Positions 17,119 to 26,225 of a stretch of DNA of 64,000 bases are shown piece after piece (position 1 is the first letter of the stretch; each line of letters starts with the position of its first letter). The translations under genes were made by a program, and so were the position numbers. Origin of the DNA: Pyrinomonadaceae bacterium (GTDB lineage: Bacteria; Acidobacteriota; Blastocatellia; Pyrinomonadales; Pyrinomonadaceae); assembly GCA_014534425.1 (NCBI GenBank), contig JACVRN010000010.1, positions 1 through 64,000 on the forward strand, read 5' to 3'. The notes below the pieces were generated by a model. It had not been told where the DNA came from. It made no database searches and was given only the letters and a program-made list of their open reading frames with translations.

Positions 17119-17886
17119 ATGAGATTGATGAACAAAGTTGCGCTTGTGACAGGGGCCAGCCGAGGCATTGGCCGCTCAATCGCGGAGCGGTTCGCCGCCG
17201 AAGGCTCACACGTGGCCGTGAACTACCTGCCGCAAGGAGAGAACGAAATCGAGGCACGCGCTGTTGCCAATCAGTTAAAGACTGCGGGAATGATTGTCGG
17301 CGGCGACGTAAGCCTGCGCGGCGATGTGGAGCGAATGGTGTCAGAGGTTGTGCAGAAGTTCGGTCGCCTGGACATAGCGGTCTGTAACGCAGGGATAGAG
17401 ATTAAAAAGCCGTTCCTGGAAGTTACGGACGAAGAGTGGAACAGCGTGCTTTCCGTCAACCTGTACGGCTCATTCTGCGTGGCTCAGGCGGTTGCGAGAC
17501 AGATGGTGCGGCAGGGAGGCTCAGGGAAACTCATCTTTATCTCTTCCGTTCATGAAGACATTCCTTTTCCGGGCTATACTGCTTATTGCGCGTCAAAGGG
17601 CGGCGTGCGTATGCTGATGCGAAATCTGGCTATGGAACTGGCCCCGCACAAAATCAACGTCAACAACATAGCGCCGGGCGCGATTGCTACGCCTATCAAT
17701 AGTGCTGTGCTCAGCGACCCGGAGGCCAAAGCCGGAGCTATTTCGGAGATACCCTGGGGACGCTTCGGGCGGCCTGAGGAGGTGGCGGCGGTAGCCGTCT
17801 TCCTCTCAAGCGACGAAGCGGAGTATGTGACCGGCAGCACCTATTACGTTGACGGGGGCCTCACACAGCAGGTTACTCTGTATTGA
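17119..17886 (+). CDS. Short-chain dehydrogenase/reductase (glucose 1-dehydrogenase-like)
   Basis: This is a classical SDR of 255 aa. The cofactor motif TGASRGIG is at the N-terminus and NAGIEIKKPF in the middle. The catalytic Ser-Tyr-Lys lies in FISSVHEDIPFPGYTAYCASKGG, and the C-terminal signature is RFGRPEEVAAVAVFLSSDEAEYVTGSTYYVDGG. It resembles FabG/glucose 1-dehydrogenase proteins; the exact substrate cannot be read. Two ATGs at 17119 and 17128 are possible. It follows ClC by 29 bp and precedes the GH15 enzyme by 36 bp, so sugar oxidation next to glucan hydrolysis is a plausible pairing (inference). Confidence 0.9.
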   Translation: MRLMNKVALVTGASRGIGRSIAERFAAEGSHVAVNYLPQGENEIEARAVANQLKTAGMIVGGDVSLRGDVERMVSEVVQKFGRLDIAVCNAGIEIKKPFLEVTDEEWNSVLSVNLYGSFCVAQAVARQMVRQGGSGKLIFISSVHEDIPFPGYTAYCASKGGVRMLMRNLAMELAPHKINVNNIAPGAIATPINSAVLSDPEAKAGAISEIPWGRFGRPEEVAAVAVFLSSDEAEYVTGSTYYVDGGLTQQVTLY

Positions 17887-17922
17887 TGAAGTCATTTTAG
17901 TAACTACTCAGGTTAAGCTTTC

Positions 17923-19878
17923 ATGGGGAAATGGCAGGCGCTTACAGAGAACGATTACCGGCCCCTGCGTGATTACGCGCTGATTGGCGACGCTCACACG
18001 GCGGCGCTCGTCTCAAGCAACGGCTCGCTTGATTGGCTGTGCTGGCCCAGGTTCGACAGTCCGGCAATCTTCTGCCGCCTGCTCGACAGACACAAAGGCG
18101 GATACTTCCGCGTCGGCCCTGTCAGTCCTCATGCGGCCTCCACACGCTCTTACATAGAGGACACGAATGTCCTGACCACTATCTTTTCGACCGGCACGGG
18201 TCGCTTTCGTCTCACGGACTTGATGCCCGTGGAGCGACTGACGGCAACGCACGAGCGCGAGGATATTGCATCGAGCTACCGCATCCTGAGGTTAATAGAA
18301 GGACTCGACGGCGACACAGAGGTTGTAGTCAGCTTCTTCCCGACGTTTGATTATGCGCGGGCCGAAGCTTCTTTCGAGCCGCAGGAAGGCGGCGTCATAG
18401 CTTACAGTGGTCGTGAAGCCCTCTGTCTTTTCTGCCCTGCGAAGTTAGAGCGAGACGAAACGGGAGCGCTCACCTGTCGCTTCAAAATCCGTGCGGGCGA
18501 GCGAAGGTGGATTACGCTCACCTATTTTCAAGACACGGCGCATTCGTCTCTCACTCTGCCGGTTATAGATGCGGACAAAGAGTTGCAGCGTACTCTCGAA
18601 TACTGGCGCGAGTGGTGTGACACATGCAGGTATCAAGGGCCTTACGAAGGCATGGTGCGCCGGAGCGCCCTAGTACTGAAGCTTCTGACCTACGAGCCTA
18701 CGGGCGCGCTGGTGGCCGCCCCGACCACTTCGCTGCCCGAAGAGATAGGTGGCGTGCGAAACTGGGACTACCGCTTCACATGGCTGCGCGACTCGTCTCT
18801 AATCCTTTACGCTCTACAACTGTTGGGCTATTACGAAGAGGCCACGGACTTTTTCGACTGGCTGGACGGCCTGTGTATCCCCTGCGGTCATGAGCTTCAG
18901 ATTATGTACAGGATAGATGGCGGCTCGGAGCTTCCCGAACAGACGCTCTCGCACCTGGAAGGGTATCGCGGGTCTAAGCCAGTACGCATAGGCAACGGCG
19001 CATACAATCAGAAACAACTGGACATCTACGGTGAGGTGATAGACGCGGCCTATCTCTATCACGAACAGATGCGGCAGCCCCTAAGCTCTGAGACGTGGGA
19101 GATGCTGAAGTATATGGCTGACCAGACGGCGGCGCGCTGGCGCGAGCCAGATAGCGGAATCTGGGAGGTGAGAGGAGGCCCGCGCCACTTCCTCTACTCG
19201 AAGCTGCTCTGCTGGGTAGCGCTCGACCGCGCCCTACGCCTCTCCAGTAAAGATGGTTTTCAGGGGAACATCAGCGTGTGGGAACGAGCGCGCGAGGAGA
19301 TACGCCAGGCGATATTGACCGAAGGGTACAACTCCAGTGTCGGCTCATTCACACAAGCATTGGGCGAGACCGCTCTGGACGCAAGCGCGCTCGTTATTCC
19401 GCAAGTGGGCTTTCTGCCTGCCACAGACCCGCGCGTCATCTCGACCGTCGGAAAGATACAGGAGCGGCTGACTTCGCACGGGCTTGTCTACCGTTATCTG
19501 TCTGACGACGCGCTGCCGGGAGGTGAAGCCACCTTCGCGCTCTGTAGCTTCTGGCTGGTGGATTGTCTTGCTCAAGGCGGGCGATTAGATGAAGCGCGAG
19601 CGCTGTTTGAAAAAGTTACTGGGTACGCCAATGACCTTGGGCTTTTGAGCGAAGAGATAGACCCCGTAAGCCGCGAGTTGATGGGAAACTATCCGCAGGG
19701 CTTCACGCATCTGGGGCTGATACGCTCGGCGCTGAACATCGCCAAGTGCGAAGAGATGGGGGCTGAAGAGCAGCCGGAGAATCAGGCGGAACGCGCCGGA
19801 AAGCTGCGCCGCACCGGCAAGGTCTCTGAAAGCCGGGCTTCAGATAAGCAGAGGGGGCGACCACGCAGCGAGACATGA
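17923..19878 (+). CDS. Glycoside hydrolase family 15 protein (glucoamylase/trehalase type)
   Basis: The 651-aa protein has the typical N-terminal beta-sandwich (DYRPLRDYALIGDAHTAALVSSNGSLDWLCWPRFDSP) and an (alpha/alpha)6 barrel with GGVRNWDYRFTWLRDSS. These boxes identify the GH15 branch that includes actinobacterial trehalases and glucodextranases. The absence of a signal peptide argues for an intracellular trehalase or maltooligosaccharide hydrolase. FALCSFWLVDCLAQGG near residue 535 is the usual late motif. The C-terminal 40 residues are charged and low in complexity. Its TGA overlaps the ATG of the MscS gene by 4 nt, so translation is coupled. Trehalase beside MscS and ClC would fit adjustment of compatible solutes during osmotic change (inference). 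Confidence 0.88.
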   Translation: MGKWQALTENDYRPLRDYALIGDAHTAALVSSNGSLDWLCWPRFDSPAIFCRLLDRHKGGYFRVGPVSPHAASTRSYIEDTNVLTTIFSTGTGRFRLTDLMPVERLTATHEREDIASSYRILRLIEGLDGDTEVVVSFFPTFDYARAEASFEPQEGGVIAYSGREALCLFCPAKLERDETGALTCRFKIRAGERRWITLTYFQDTAHSSLTLPVIDADKELQRTLEYWREWCDTCRYQGPYEGMVRRSALVLKLLTYEPTGALVAAPTTSLPEEIGGVRNWDYRFTWLRDSSLILYALQLLGYYEEATDFFDWLDGLCIPCGHELQIMYRIDGGSELPEQTLSHLEGYRGSKPVRIGNGAYNQKQLDIYGEVIDAAYLYHEQMRQPLSSETWEMLKYMADQTAARWREPDSGIWEVRGGPRHFLYSKLLCWVALDRALRLSSKDGFQGNISVWERAREEIRQAILTEGYNSSVGSFTQALGETALDASALVIPQVGFLPATDPRVISTVGKIQERLTSHGLVYRYLSDDALPGGEATFALCSFWLVDCLAQGGRLDEARALFEKVTGYANDLGLLSEEIDPVSRELMGNYPQGFTHLGLIRSALNIAKCEEMGAEEQPENQAERAGKLRRTGKVSESRASDKQRGRPRSET

Positions 19879-20942
19879 AGGACGATAAACAACAGCGCCT
19901 GGAAGTCGAGCAGCTCAAGCAGCGTGAAGATGTCAAACGTGCGCTCAAGCAAACTGCCGGCTCCAAAGAAGAGGGCACGCCTCCCGTTAAGGCCAGGCAC
20001 AAAATATTCATAGGCAGCTATGCATTAATTCTCGTAGGGCTGGGCGGAGTCTATTATCTGCTACGGCTGCGCTTTTTCGGTTTCGCAGCCCGTTATGTGC
20101 CGCTCATACAAAGGCTCACTTTAGGCGCGATGGCCCTGGTGCTCGTACTGGCTGCCGCCAAGGTCATAGACGCATACGTCATAGGCCGCCTTGATGACGA
20201 AGTTACACAGTACAACCTCAAACGAGTGCTGCGGCTGATTACCGGCCTCGTTCTGTGCTTCATCATCGTCTCGATACTTTTCGCCAACTGGTACACGGCC
20301 ATCGTCTCGCTGGGCCTGGTCTCGCTAATCTTAGGGTTCGCGCTTCAGACTCCCATCACCAGCTTCATAGGCTGGATATATATTCTGGTCAGGTCGCCTT
20401 ACAGGGTCGGAGACCGCATTAAGGTGGGCGATGCTACGGGAGACGTGATTGATGTCAGTTATCTTGATACAACGCTGTGGGAGTTCGGCGGGCAGTATCT
20501 TTCCACAGACCACCCTAGCGGCAGAGTCATCAAGTTTCCGAACGCCAACATACTGAGCGAGCCGGTTTACAACTACTCCTGGCCGCTCTTTCCCTACATC
20601 TGGAACGAGATTAAGTTCCAGATTGCCTATCAGAGCGACCTGGAGTTCGTCGCTCAGACCATGAGAGAAGTCGCGGAAGAAGAGTTAGGCGAAGCAATGA
20701 TTGAGCGTATCAGGACGTTCAGAGAGTTGCTGGCGCAAACGCCTGTTGACCAACTGGAAGTGCAGGAGCATCCGGTAGTCGTCTTTCGCGTGAGCGAGAG
20801 CACCTGGCTCGAAGCCATAGTGCGTTACCTTGTTGTGCCCAGGGAGGCAGGAAGAGTAAAGACCCGTGTCTTACGGAAACTGCTGGCGCGGCTGAATGCC
20901 GAGCCGGACAAGGTGATGTTCCCGAAGGGCGACGCGAGATAA
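19875..20942 (+). CDS. Mechanosensitive ion channel family protein (MscS type)
   Basis: The 355-aa protein starts with a charged coiled segment (EQLKQREDVKRALKQ), followed by membrane helices at about 48-65, 75-95 and 120-140. The pore-lining helix comes next (TAIVSLGLVSLILGFALQTPITSFIGWIY) with the Gly/Ala pattern of MscS TM3, then the beta domain: R-S-P-Y-R-V-G-D-R-I-K-V-G-D-A-T-G-D-V. A release valve for osmolytes during down-shock is the usual role. The ATGA overlap with the GH15 gene shows coupling. There is an insertion QYLSTDHPSG before the usual VxxPN (IKFPNANIL), somewhat unusual but seen in relatives. Confidence 0.9.
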   Translation: MKDDKQQRLEVEQLKQREDVKRALKQTAGSKEEGTPPVKARHKIFIGSYALILVGLGGVYYLLRLRFFGFAARYVPLIQRLTLGAMALVLVLAAAKVIDAYVIGRLDDEVTQYNLKRVLRLITGLVLCFIIVSILFANWYTAIVSLGLVSLILGFALQTPITSFIGWIYILVRSPYRVGDRIKVGDATGDVIDVSYLDTTLWEFGGQYLSTDHPSGRVIKFPNANILSEPVYNYSWPLFPYIWNEIKFQIAYQSDLEFVAQTMREVAEEELGEAMIERIRTFRELLAQTPVDQLEVQEHPVVVFRVSESTWLEAIVRYLVVPREAGRVKTRVLRKLLARLNAEPDKVMFPKGDAR

Positions 20943-21004
20943 GCGCTCCGGCAGTTTAACCTGTCTTACGAGCTAGCTGTAAATCTTCAGACGCGATCTC
21001 ATTC

Positions 21005-22495
21005 TTATGCTTTAAGAAGTTTCTTCAAGAGACGCACTGCGCCTGGTATTTCAGATGCCCGCGTATTCCCAAAACCCAGCACGAACCCCTGGCGCGGAGC
21101 CTTACCCACATACGAAAGGGATAAGGCGGAAAGCCGCAGTCTTCTTTCAGCAGCACGCGCGGCGACTTCGCTGTCTCTAATCTCTACGTTCATCAATATC
21201 GTTAGATGCATGCCAGCTTCTCCTCCTACGATTGTGCAGGAGGGATAGAGTTGGCGCTCTATCTCTTTGACCAGCACACGACGCCGCTCCCCGTAAAGCT
21301 GGCGCATCTTTCGCAGGTGGCGCGCGAAATGCCCTTCCCTTATGAACTCTGTGAGGACGGCCTGATTAATGGGCGGCGGGCACAAGTCCATTGATTGACG
21401 AACTGCCGCGAAACGGTCAAGCAGGTCTGGTGGAATCACAATGTATCCCAGGCGCAACGATGGGAATAGAACTTTGCTGAACGTCCCTATGTAGATTACG
21501 CGAGAGTTAGTATCCAGACCTTGCAAGGATGAAATCGGCGCGCTCTCGTAACGATATTCGCTGTCATAGTCGTCTTCGACAATCCAAGCGCCTGCGGTCT
21601 GTGCCCACTCCAGTAGTTGCAGGCGGCGCGCGGCGCTCATAGTGACGCCGAGCGGGTATTGATGAGACGGCGCGACGAAGGCTGCACGCGCTTCAGGGTT
21701 TAACTTTATCCCTGCGTATACGTCCAGACCTTCATCATCTACGGGAACAGGTACGGGCTGGCACCCTGCCGCCTTAAGAACGTGGTGCACCAGCCAGTAG
21801 CCCGGCTCTTCTACCCACACAGGCGCTCCAGCATTCAGCAATACGCGTGTAGCAATGTCCAATGCCTGTTGCGACCCGCTCACAATCATTATCTGGTCGG
21901 CCTCACACTGAACTGCGCGCGAAGTCCTCAGATACACTGCGAGCACTTCTCTGAGCGCCTCAAGGCCCATTGCCTCTCCGTATTGAAGTTCACTGCGCCG
22001 CATGTTACGGAAGTGGCGCGCGGCGAGCTTCGCCCACGTCTTTAACGGGAAAGCTTCCAATTCCGGGTGGCCTACCTGAAACGGCCCAAGCCCTTTTGCC
22101 CAGGAAGGCTTTTCGTATCTAGGCAGTGTTGAAGTGCGGGCCGCTATGCTTCTAGGGCCTGGGGCGGAAGTCACTGCCGCTTTGCGTTTCTGACGGCTGG
22201 ACTCTTCCGGCAACGAACTCGCTATGAAAGTTCCCGCGCCTATCCGGCTTTCAAAATATCCTTCCGCCAGAAGCTGTGCGTAGGCGTTTAGGACAGGAAA
22301 ACGGGAGACCCGCAACTCGCGCGCGAGTTGCCGCGTTGACGGGACGGGCTGACCGGGCCTTAGCTCTCTATGTACGATTCTTGTCCTGAACGCTTCATAG
22401 ATTTGAAGGTAGATAGGCTTCGGCTCTCCACGGTCTACCGATATTAGAGTGGCAGCCGCGCTCAACCGGCTCTTCGGTGACATCAAAGTGGTCAT
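21005..22495 (-). CDS. MocR/PdxR-type regulator (GntR HTH fused to aminotransferase fold)
   Basis: The protein has 496 aa. The N-terminal GntR winged helix (PIYLQIYEAFRTRIVHRELRPGQ through PSTRQLARELRVSRFPVLNAY) is followed by a fold-type I PLP domain with the phosphate/lysine region GTFSKVLFPSLRLGY, where the Lys should form the aldimine. The aromatic stack Tyr and VEEPGY, DDYDSEYRY motifs are present. Such proteins regulate vitamin B6, GABA or amino-acid metabolism. The frame is open to 22549; the ATG at 22493-22495 begins the usual basic leader. No obvious B6 gene is beside it. The divergent NIPSNAP gene is 238 bp away. Confidence 0.9.
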   Translation of the reverse strand: MTTLMSPKSRLSAAATLISVDRGEPKPIYLQIYEAFRTRIVHRELRPGQPVPSTRQLARELRVSRFPVLNAYAQLLAEGYFESRIGAGTFIASSLPEESSRQKRKAAVTSAPGPRSIAARTSTLPRYEKPSWAKGLGPFQVGHPELEAFPLKTWAKLAARHFRNMRRSELQYGEAMGLEALREVLAVYLRTSRAVQCEADQIMIVSGSQQALDIATRVLLNAGAPVWVEEPGYWLVHHVLKAAGCQPVPVPVDDEGLDVYAGIKLNPEARAAFVAPSHQYPLGVTMSAARRLQLLEWAQTAGAWIVEDDYDSEYRYESAPISSLQGLDTNSRVIYIGTFSKVLFPSLRLGYIVIPPDLLDRFAAVRQSMDLCPPPINQAVLTEFIREGHFARHLRKMRQLYGERRRVLVKEIERQLYPSCTIVGGEAGMHLTILMNVEIRDSEVAARAAERRLRLSALSLSYVGKAPRQGFVLGFGNTRASEIPGAVRLLKKLLKA

Positions 22496-22733
22496 GCTAT
22501 ATCGCTCAAAACCGGCTATTGTAACTAACCACCCTTTATCATATATCAAACCGACAACGCGCAGGTCAGATTAATGGGAGAAGCGAAGACAATGAGGGGG
22601 CCGCTACTTATGAGAGCCTGCTTGCTCGCGTGCGAACTCGTCTGTTTGTGTCAGCCGTCAGTACTATTATCACAAGCGGCCAGTGTTCGACGCGACGGAC
22701 ACACGAGTTAAAGATTGAACAGGAGGCGCGACA

Positions 22734-23066
22734 ATGATTGTCGAAGTACGCAGCTACAGAATCAAGCCGGGACGCCGCGCGGAGTTCATACGGTTCTTCG
22801 AGACGCGAGCCGTGCCCGCGCTCCGCTCACACGGTATGAAGGTGATAGGCCCTATGCTTGATGTTGAGAATCCAAACAAGTTCGTCTGGTTGCGCGCCTT
22901 CCCTTCCCTGGAAGACAGAGACCGACTGAAGGAGGCATTCTACGAAGGCGAGTTGTGGAAGAACGAACTGGAAGCCTTCGCCATGCCCATGCTTGACAGC
23001 TACGATGTCATCCTCTGCGAGACCTCGCCCGGCTGTGTCTTTGACGCGGCGCAGGAAGAGTCGTAG
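22734..23066 (+). CDS. NIPSNAP family protein
   Basis: This 110-aa dimeric alpha-beta barrel protein of the NIPSNAP/EthD-like group has VEVRSYRIKPGRRAEFIRFFETRAVPALRSHGMKVIGP, then FVWLRAFPSLEDRDRLKEAFYEGELWKNEL, matching the family closely. The biochemical role is not established in bacteria. CAGGAGG 9 nt upstream fixes the start. It is followed by the metal-dependent hydrolase 39 bp downstream on the same strand, perhaps a two-gene unit. Confidence 0.88.
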   Translation: MIVEVRSYRIKPGRRAEFIRFFETRAVPALRSHGMKVIGPMLDVENPNKFVWLRAFPSLEDRDRLKEAFYEGELWKNELEAFAMPMLDSYDVILCETSPGCVFDAAQEES

Positions 23067-23105
23067 CGCCTTAGTCATGCTAATATTGGAATCGGAGAGA
23101 GCTTT

Positions 23106-23963
23106 ATGAAAGTATGCGGATTTTTTTTAGCTCTACTTATTCTTATGGCCGGTTCTGTTTCTCAGGTGTCAGCGCAAGAGACAAAAGTTAAGTGGTTCGG
23201 ACACGCAGCTTTTTCGATTACTACGCCCAGGGGCAAAGTGATATTGATTGACCCCTGGTTAAATAACCCTTTGAATCCAGATGTCAAAGCAGGCAAAGAC
23301 CCTTTAGCCTATCTTTCAAAAGTTGACTACATCTTGCTGACACACGGGCACAGGGATCACGTAGGCGATGCAGTCGAGATTGCCAAAAGAACAGGGGCCA
23401 TACTCGTCTGCAATCCTGAACTGGCCGGTAATTTAGTAAAGCTCGCAGACTTCCCCTCCAAACAAGCGGAGACGGATGACATCATGGGAATCGGCGGCGA
23501 GATTCAGATAGCGGACGGTGAGGTGACGGTCGCCATGACGCCCGCCGTTCATTCAAGCAGTGTTTTTAATCCGAAGGCTGGCCCGACAGATGCAGAGAGA
23601 GCTTACGGCGGAAATCCTGCGGGCTTCATCCTGATAATCAAGAATGGCCCGACCATCTATCATTCCGGAGACACGGCATACTTCAAGGATATGGAAACAA
23701 TCGGCGAGCAGTATCAGATTGATTTGGCCTTGCTCAACATCGGAGGCCATTTTGGGATGGAGCCGCGCATGGCTGCACGCGCTGCACAAGCTGTCCGCGC
23801 CAAACTGGCAATCCCTCAGCACTACGCGACCTTTCCGGGTATCGCTGAGAACTCAAACGAATTTGCTGCCGAATTGAAGAAACTAAGAATACCTTTTTAC
23901 GAGATGAAACCCGGCGAAACCATCACCTTTCGCGGTAAACAGATGGCACCAAAGAATAAATGA
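23106..23963 (+). CDS. Exported UlaG-like metal-dependent hydrolase (MBL fold, UPF0173 type)
   Basis: The 285-aa protein carries a signal peptide (FFLALLILMAGSVSQVSAQ). The metallo-beta-lactamase fold is of the UlaG/UPF0173 branch: VKWFGHAAFSIT, IDPWLNNP, LLTHGHRDHVGDAVEIA with H-x-H-x-D-H, IYHSGDTAYF and a late LAIPQHYATFPG His. Members hydrolyse phosphodiesters or lactones; a periplasmic location is unusual, as most UPF0173 proteins are cytosolic. The start has GGAGAG about 8 nt upstream. It is not a beta-lactamase of the B3 type seen at 7810. Confidence 0.88.
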   Translation: MKVCGFFLALLILMAGSVSQVSAQETKVKWFGHAAFSITTPRGKVILIDPWLNNPLNPDVKAGKDPLAYLSKVDYILLTHGHRDHVGDAVEIAKRTGAILVCNPELAGNLVKLADFPSKQAETDDIMGIGGEIQIADGEVTVAMTPAVHSSSVFNPKAGPTDAERAYGGNPAGFILIIKNGPTIYHSGDTAYFKDMETIGEQYQIDLALLNIGGHFGMEPRMAARAAQAVRAKLAIPQHYATFPGIAENSNEFAAELKKLRIPFYEMKPGETITFRGKQMAPKNK

Positions 23964-23979
23964 GAACTCACATCAATAA

Positions 23980-24930
23980 TTATGCGCTTTTTCGGATATT
24001 CATTTTATCCAGCGCAACCCGTAGTCCGCGCGCGAGCTTTTGGGCATCCGCGTTAGCCCAGAAGTGCATGAAGAAGAGACGCGGATTTTCATCGAGCATG
24101 TGGCTGTGAAGCGCCGTCACTTCGATGCCATTATCCCTGAGCGCCCTGATAACCGGATTGACCTCGCTCGCAATGAGTACGAAATCCCCCGTGATTGCGG
24201 CCTTGCCCCCGCCCGTCGGCTGGAAGTTAATCGCCGTCGCCACGCCCATAGCGGGCGGCACTTCCATTCCATTTTCGGTAATGCTTTCTGCGCGCGGGAT
24301 GCTGAACTGGTAGACGCCGCCGTTGGCCTTACCGCTCTGCCCCATAATCTGGTCGAGTTGCTTAGTATCTATTCCAGCCCCCTGGCTCTGGCCGCCATTG
24401 CTTGTCGCGGCAAAGGGAGTTTTACTTAAAGCCAAAGCATCGTGAATCGCTTTCGCAATCTTGACGGCATCTCCCATAGCATTGATGTGCATGTACATCA
24501 CTCGTGGCGACTCATTCAGTACGTGATTATGCAGAGCGGTCTGCTCCACGCCTCCCTCCTGTAGCTTCGTCATGACGGGCGTTACTTCGTCTTCCGTGAG
24601 CACTAGGTCGCCCATCACCATCGTCATGTTGCCTGACTTTTTGAAAGCGACCCAAGAGCCGAGTGCGAGCGCAGGCTTGAGTTGTACGCCTCCCACCGTG
24701 ACGCGTAAATCACTGCGCGGCAGGCTGACCTTGTAGACATCGCCCGGTTGCACAGAGCCTTCTTTACCTAAAGCCAGGGCCACAGCTTTCCAGTCTGCCA
24801 CGCTTGCCTGCTGCGGCTTTGTAGCTGCGCCATCTTGCAGACCGAGCGGAGCGGAATGAGCTACCAGAATCAATGCAGTCATTAAGAACATTATCGTTGC
24901 CGCTATTTTGAATCGTCTTGACCTTCTCAT
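23980..24930 (-). CDS. DUF1259 protein (LppY/LpqO family), two tandem domains
   Basis: The exported 316-aa protein has a signal peptide (AATIMFLMTALILVAHSA). Two copies of the DUF1259 domain follow: the first has GDVYKVSLPRSDLRVTVGGVQLKPALALGSWVAF, VMGDLVLTEDEVTPVMTKL and TALHNHVLNESPRVMYMHI; the second has GVYQFSIPRAESITENGMEVPPAMG, DFVLIASEVNPVIRAL and TALHSHMLDENPRLFFMHF. The conserved H-N/S-H pairs hint at metal binding. The ATG at 24928-24930 follows GGGGAG. It ends a ChrB-MFS-DUF1259 operon (33 bp after MFS), an arrangement seen in chromate-resistance neighbourhoods; its own function is unknown. Confidence 0.88.
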   Translation of the reverse strand: MRRSRRFKIAATIMFLMTALILVAHSAPLGLQDGAATKPQQASVADWKAVALALGKEGSVQPGDVYKVSLPRSDLRVTVGGVQLKPALALGSWVAFKKSGNMTMVMGDLVLTEDEVTPVMTKLQEGGVEQTALHNHVLNESPRVMYMHINAMGDAVKIAKAIHDALALSKTPFAATSNGGQSQGAGIDTKQLDQIMGQSGKANGGVYQFSIPRAESITENGMEVPPAMGVATAINFQPTGGGKAAITGDFVLIASEVNPVIRALRDNGIEVTALHSHMLDENPRLFFMHFWANADAQKLARGLRVALDKMNIRKSA

Positions 24931-24963
24931 GATCTTCTCCCCTTCCATGATGATAAAGATATC

Positions 24964-26163
24964 TCAGCTCGCGTACCGCTCCTCAACCGTGGCGGCGAAG
25001 ACGAGCGTTCCAATGATTCCGATAATTCCGGCGGTGACGAACGGCACTTGCGGCGTGAGCTTCCATAACAATCCACCGATTGCCGCAGAAGGTGTGATGG
25101 TAATACTTCGCAACAAATAGTAAAGCCCCACGGTGCGCGCCCGCAGGTTCTCTTGAGCGAAATCCACAATCATAGCCTTGCGCGACGGCTCTCCTATCTC
25201 ACGAAGCCCTCCAATGATGAATGCCACTACCAGCGAGGCGAAATTGGACGACATCACTACTGATAAAGGAAAGAGCGCGAAGCAGACGAATGTAACAATC
25301 ACGAAAGGTTTGCGCCCGACGCGATCCGCAATCCTGCCTGCGGGGATGTAGACCAAAATTGATGTGGTAATCTGAATCGCCACCAACACGCCGTACCGTG
25401 CGAGACTTATGCCCAGCACGTTCGTTACGTAAAGGATAACGAAGATGTCTGCCATGCCCTCGCACATCCTGATGATGATGTCGGAGATGAGCAGGCGCTT
25501 GAGCGCGACGTGGAATGACCGCCAAACGCCGCGTATGTTAACCGGCGCACCTACCTTAAGCGGAATGTTGATCGACAGAACAATCAGCAAACTGAGAAAC
25601 GCCAGGACGAGAGTTACTACGAGGCTGGCTCGCACACCGTAAGATATTCCGAAGGCCGCGATGACTGTACCGCCGACGAGCGGCGAGATGACCATGGGGA
25701 CGCGCTTTAAGATGGATTGCAAAGTGAAGCCCATAGCCCTGCGTTCTTTCGGGAGCGCGTCGCCTATGACGGCGAAGATGCCGGGACTCGCCATGCTGTG
25801 CCACGCCATCGCCAACCCCAGACCTATGAACACCCACTGCCACGACGGGCTGAGCAAATAGACCAGGTAGCCTGCCGAGGCTAGCCCGATGAAGACCAGG
25901 AAGGCGCGGCGGCGGCCAACGCGATCCGCGAGCCACCCGCCTGGGTACTGGTATACGGCATCGAAGAAGTCTTCGGTCGTCCCGAATAGCCCTATGATTA
26001 CGGGGCCAGCGCCCAGAAGCTCCAGGTATTTCGGCAGAAACTTCTTCCACAGTTCCTCGCCTAGACCGAGCAGAAAAACAACTGCCGAGACGATGACGAC
26101 GTTGCGCTCCAGCCCCAGATAATCCGTGGCACTCCGTCGGCGCATGGGTGCCTTCGGTAACAT
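24964..26163 (-). CDS. MFS transporter in ChrB operon
   Basis: This 12-TM major facilitator of 399 aa has the motif-A loop DRVGRRRAFLVF after helix 2 and the second half copy DRVGRKPFVIVTF. The ATG at 26161-26163 with an AAGAAGAAA leader is preferred to the upstream GTG at 26190. It lies 62 bp after ChrB and just before the DUF1259 gene. In many bacteria a ChrB homologue is followed by ChrA or by an MFS member; here no ChrA is present, so this MFS may be the effluxer of chromate or a related anion (inference). Confidence 0.87.
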   Translation of the reverse strand: MLPKAPMRRRSATDYLGLERNVVIVSAVVFLLGLGEELWKKFLPKYLELLGAGPVIIGLFGTTEDFFDAVYQYPGGWLADRVGRRRAFLVFIGLASAGYLVYLLSPSWQWVFIGLGLAMAWHSMASPGIFAVIGDALPKERRAMGFTLQSILKRVPMVISPLVGGTVIAAFGISYGVRASLVVTLVLAFLSLLIVLSINIPLKVGAPVNIRGVWRSFHVALKRLLISDIIIRMCEGMADIFVILYVTNVLGISLARYGVLVAIQITTSILVYIPAGRIADRVGRKPFVIVTFVCFALFPLSVVMSSNFASLVVAFIIGGLREIGEPSRKAMIVDFAQENLRARTVGLYYLLRSITITPSAAIGGLLWKLTPQVPFVTAGIIGIIGTLVFAATVEERYAS

Positions 26164-26225
26164 CAGATTTTCTTCTTTGCTGATTACCACACCGAAACCT
26201 GCGTTGATTAATTACCCTTCACGCA

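Noticed and set aside
22574-22711. 45-codon plus-strand frame before NIPSNAP
   Set aside because: Weak start signal and no conserved composition; more likely leader DNA.
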